Assembly (NCBI RefSeq): GCF_020832325.1
Contig: NZ_JAFIEU010000040.1
Coordinates: 43,065 to 107,064, forward strand
Direction of reading: 5' to 3'
Source: Lunatimonas sp.
Lineage (GTDB): Bacteria; Bacteroidota; Bacteroidia; Cytophagales; Cyclobacteriaceae
DNA length: 64,000 bases
The translations under genes and the position numbers were made by a program. Numbering within the stretch: position 1 is the first letter of the stretch; every line of letters starts with the position of its first letter. Shown here one piece after another: positions 61,801 to 64,000 of the stretch. Below the pieces are notes generated by a model. The model saw only the letters and a program-made list of their open reading frames with translations. It was not told the origin of the DNA and did not search any database.

Positions 61801-62236
61801 CACGCTGCTCACGGGCCACGCCAAAGGAAGTTACTACAAACTCATCCAGTGCGCCGATATCTTCTGTCATCGTTACGTTGATGGTAGATCGATTTCCGAC
61901 GGCAACGTTTTGTGTTTTGAAGCCGATAAACGAAAACACTAGGGTGGCATTATCCGGTACGGTGATCGAATATCCCCCATCAATGTCCGTAACTGTTCCG
62001 GTACTTCTTCCCTGAACGGTGATGGTCACACCAGGCAATGGCTGACCCTGCTCATCTGAAACGGTACCTTGCACGGTAACGTCTGCTTCCAAGGCTTCAG
62101 TCAGCGCAGTCTCCACGGGCGCAACTGCACCGTAGGTAGGCTGACTCCAAGCCGTCATGATCAACCCGGGTACCAAAAGGAACCGACCGATTCCCTTCGC
62201 CAGGTTGGTTAGGCGTAGATTTTTTTCATTATTCAT
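58847..62236 (-). CDS. SusC/RagA family TonB-linked outer membrane protein
   Basis: [75 protein letters not shown]. Confidence 0.96.
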   Translation of the reverse strand: [1129 protein letters not shown]

Positions 62237-62929
62237 AAGTTAGTTGTGCTAAATGTTCGGGTACGAACGGTAATTAAGATAGAATTAGTGTGATTTGTTT
62301 TGATAAATGACAGCAATACGCTATCGTAATTTTAGGTAAGAAGATTCTTCATAGGCTCTACAGGTTACGGCGTTCAACAACTTAGCTAACAAAAGGTAAT
62401 TTGAACTGTAACTTTACGAAAAAATTTATAAATTATTAACAAAGCAAGACCTTATTTAAAACAAGTGATCTGGTTTAAGCGTTTAAAACAAAGATAATAT
62501 TGATACCTACCTACATTTCGAAATTAAAGTAATTTCCATAATGGTATTTTTTAATTTTTTGACTAATAAACAGCTAAAAAAATAATGGTAAAGATCAATA
62601 GATAGGGACTTTAATGGTGTTTGGATCAATTATTTTTATTCTTTAGTAATAAATGTTCATTCTACTCGTTGAAGGATTTTCTGCATTTTGGTCAAACTAA
62701 ATTTATATAAACGGCACCTATTAGACAAATTAAATTAGACATATAAATTTTTAACGAATTGCGTAATATTTTATATTTTTTTACTCGGAGGTCACTTTCC
62801 TTCATGCCGTTTGGTTAAGAAATTGTTAATCTTAAAATTATTTATCTTGGCTACCATACACAGGCGTTTTGTAAAATGCTTATTTTTGAAAATAAACCAT
62901 GTTAAATTTTGTCGTAAACCCGATAACCT

Positions 62930-63859
62930 ATGTTAAAGCATCTATTAGCCTGTTTACTATTTATAGGCGTTTCCATTTACGCACACGCGCAGCAAGTAGG
63001 CCAAACCAAGGAACAAATCATCGGACTTACTTCCCAGTGGAAAGGGGAGCGTTTTGAGGATGGACGGCCCCATGTGCCTGATTTTATGTTGGAGCGACTG
63101 CAAAGCGCCACGCTGGAGCAAATCTGGGGATTTCTCATGCGAAAAGGCTTCCGAAATCAGGTCGAAAAGGACTGGATCATCCTCAAACCGGGCGAAACCA
63201 TGGTGGGGCGTGCGGTCACTGCCCAATTCATGCCTGCCCGACCGGATCTGGACAGCCTGGTTCGTGCTTGGGGTAAGGACGAGGGCCGCTCCCAGCGCGG
63301 CGGTATCAATATTTGGCCCATCGATATCCTGACTCCCGGTGATATTTACGTAGCAGACGGGTATGGCAAAGTGAAGGATGGCACCCTGATCGGTTCCAGC
63401 CTCGGAAATGCCATCTACGGCAAAACCGGCAAAGGCGTGGTCTTCTATGGATCGGTGCGGGATATGCAGGAACTCAAAGAAACCGATGGCTTCAACGCCT
63501 GGATCAAAGGGCACGACCCATCCTATATTCGTGATATGACGCCGACGTCCATTAACGCTCCCATACGGATTGGCGAAGTAACTGTATTCCCCGGCGACGT
63601 GGTATTTGCCAACGATTATGGAACCGTTTTTATTCCGGCCTACCTGGTGGAAGAATTGGTAATCAGCTCCGAACTGGTCGGTTTACGGGACGAATTTGAA
63701 CGCGTCCTGCTGCAGGAGGGCAAATACCCTTCCGGCGAAATACATGGACAGTGGAATGAAGCCATCAAAAACGAGTTTAGAGCCTGGGTGAAAAAATACC
63801 CCAAGCCCTTGGCGGTAAGCATGGAGCAGATCGAAGCATATCTTGAAAAGGGGAACTGA
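62930..63859 (+). CDS. RraA-like family protein with signal peptide
   Basis: MLKHLLACLLFIGVSIYAHAQ; MVGRAVTAQFMP, DILTPGDIYVADGYG, TLIGSSLGNAIYGKTGKGVVFYGSVRDMQEL, VTVFPGDVVFANDYGTVFIP. Confidence 0.88.
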   Translation: MLKHLLACLLFIGVSIYAHAQQVGQTKEQIIGLTSQWKGERFEDGRPHVPDFMLERLQSATLEQIWGFLMRKGFRNQVEKDWIILKPGETMVGRAVTAQFMPARPDLDSLVRAWGKDEGRSQRGGINIWPIDILTPGDIYVADGYGKVKDGTLIGSSLGNAIYGKTGKGVVFYGSVRDMQELKETDGFNAWIKGHDPSYIRDMTPTSINAPIRIGEVTVFPGDVVFANDYGTVFIPAYLVEELVISSELVGLRDEFERVLLQEGKYPSGEIHGQWNEAIKNEFRAWVKKYPKPLAVSMEQIEAYLEKGN

Positions 63860-63862
63860 CCA

Positions 63863-64000
63863 ATCGAGTAGGAAGATAGGGATTAGTTCCCTATCTGTCC
63901 TCTCACACCACCCTGCGTACCGTTCGGTACAGGGCGGTTCTTTAAGTTTTGACTCTAACCTTTTGGTAGTAATCTGATAAGAACACATATCCTGCTTGCC
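63863..64000 (-). mobile_element. Group II intron, 3' end (domains V and VI) on minus strand; 5' part beyond window
   Basis: Minus strand ACCGCCCTGTACC-GAAC-GGTA(CG)CAGGGTGGT forms a domain V-like hairpin with 2-nt bulge; then GAGAGG...CCTACTC with single bulged A (domain VI branch point) and ...CGAT end. Confidence 0.75.

Noticed and set aside
62957-63514. 185-aa minus-strand ORF opposite the rraA-like gene
   Set aside because: Shadow ORF; the sense strand has clear RraA motifs and a signal peptide.
63683-63988. 101-aa minus-strand ORF
   Set aside because: Translation of group II intron domains V/VI and the antisense of the rraA-like gene; not a protein.

Overview
The window looks like a Bacteroidota chromosome, probably Cytophagales/Cyclobacteriaceae-like. 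This is inferred from SusC/SusD pairs, GldB, TAnnTTTG-type promoters, and many lipoproteins and VCBS-type proteins; no marker gene was searched. About 44 convincing protein genes are present. Left to right: a truncated SLBB polysaccharide-export protein; a three-domain FAS1 lipoprotein; GldB; a glycosyltransferase/asparagine-synthase pair; endonuclease III; an ECF sigma factor with an overlapping small partner; a 1325-aa multi-TM protein of unknown function; a PUL-like sugar-catabolism block (VCBS protein, hydrolase, two TIM-barrel isomerases, ThuA, SusD/SusC, divergent GH43-like); an aspartoacylase-like/GCS2-CBS pair; L-serine dehydratase; a multi-PAS histidine kinase and response regulator; a compact three-gene cassette (membrane fatty-acid hydroxylase-like, ketoacyl synthase III fused to a heme-oxygenase-like diiron domain, unknown 292-aa protein); a subclass-B1-like metallo-beta-lactamase; GGT, SDR and ADH; a secreted KatG; small lipoproteins; a DUF4143-type ATPase; a short-hairpin repeat cluster; a second TonB/SusD/SusC block; and a secreted RraA-like protein. 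The right edge carries the 3' end (domains V/VI) of a group II intron on the minus strand. The best candidate for an undescribed system is the 37.1-40.6 kb lipid cassette with the KASIII-HDO fusion. No tRNA, rRNA or CRISPR array was seen. All assignments come from reading sequence and motifs; no database search was possible.
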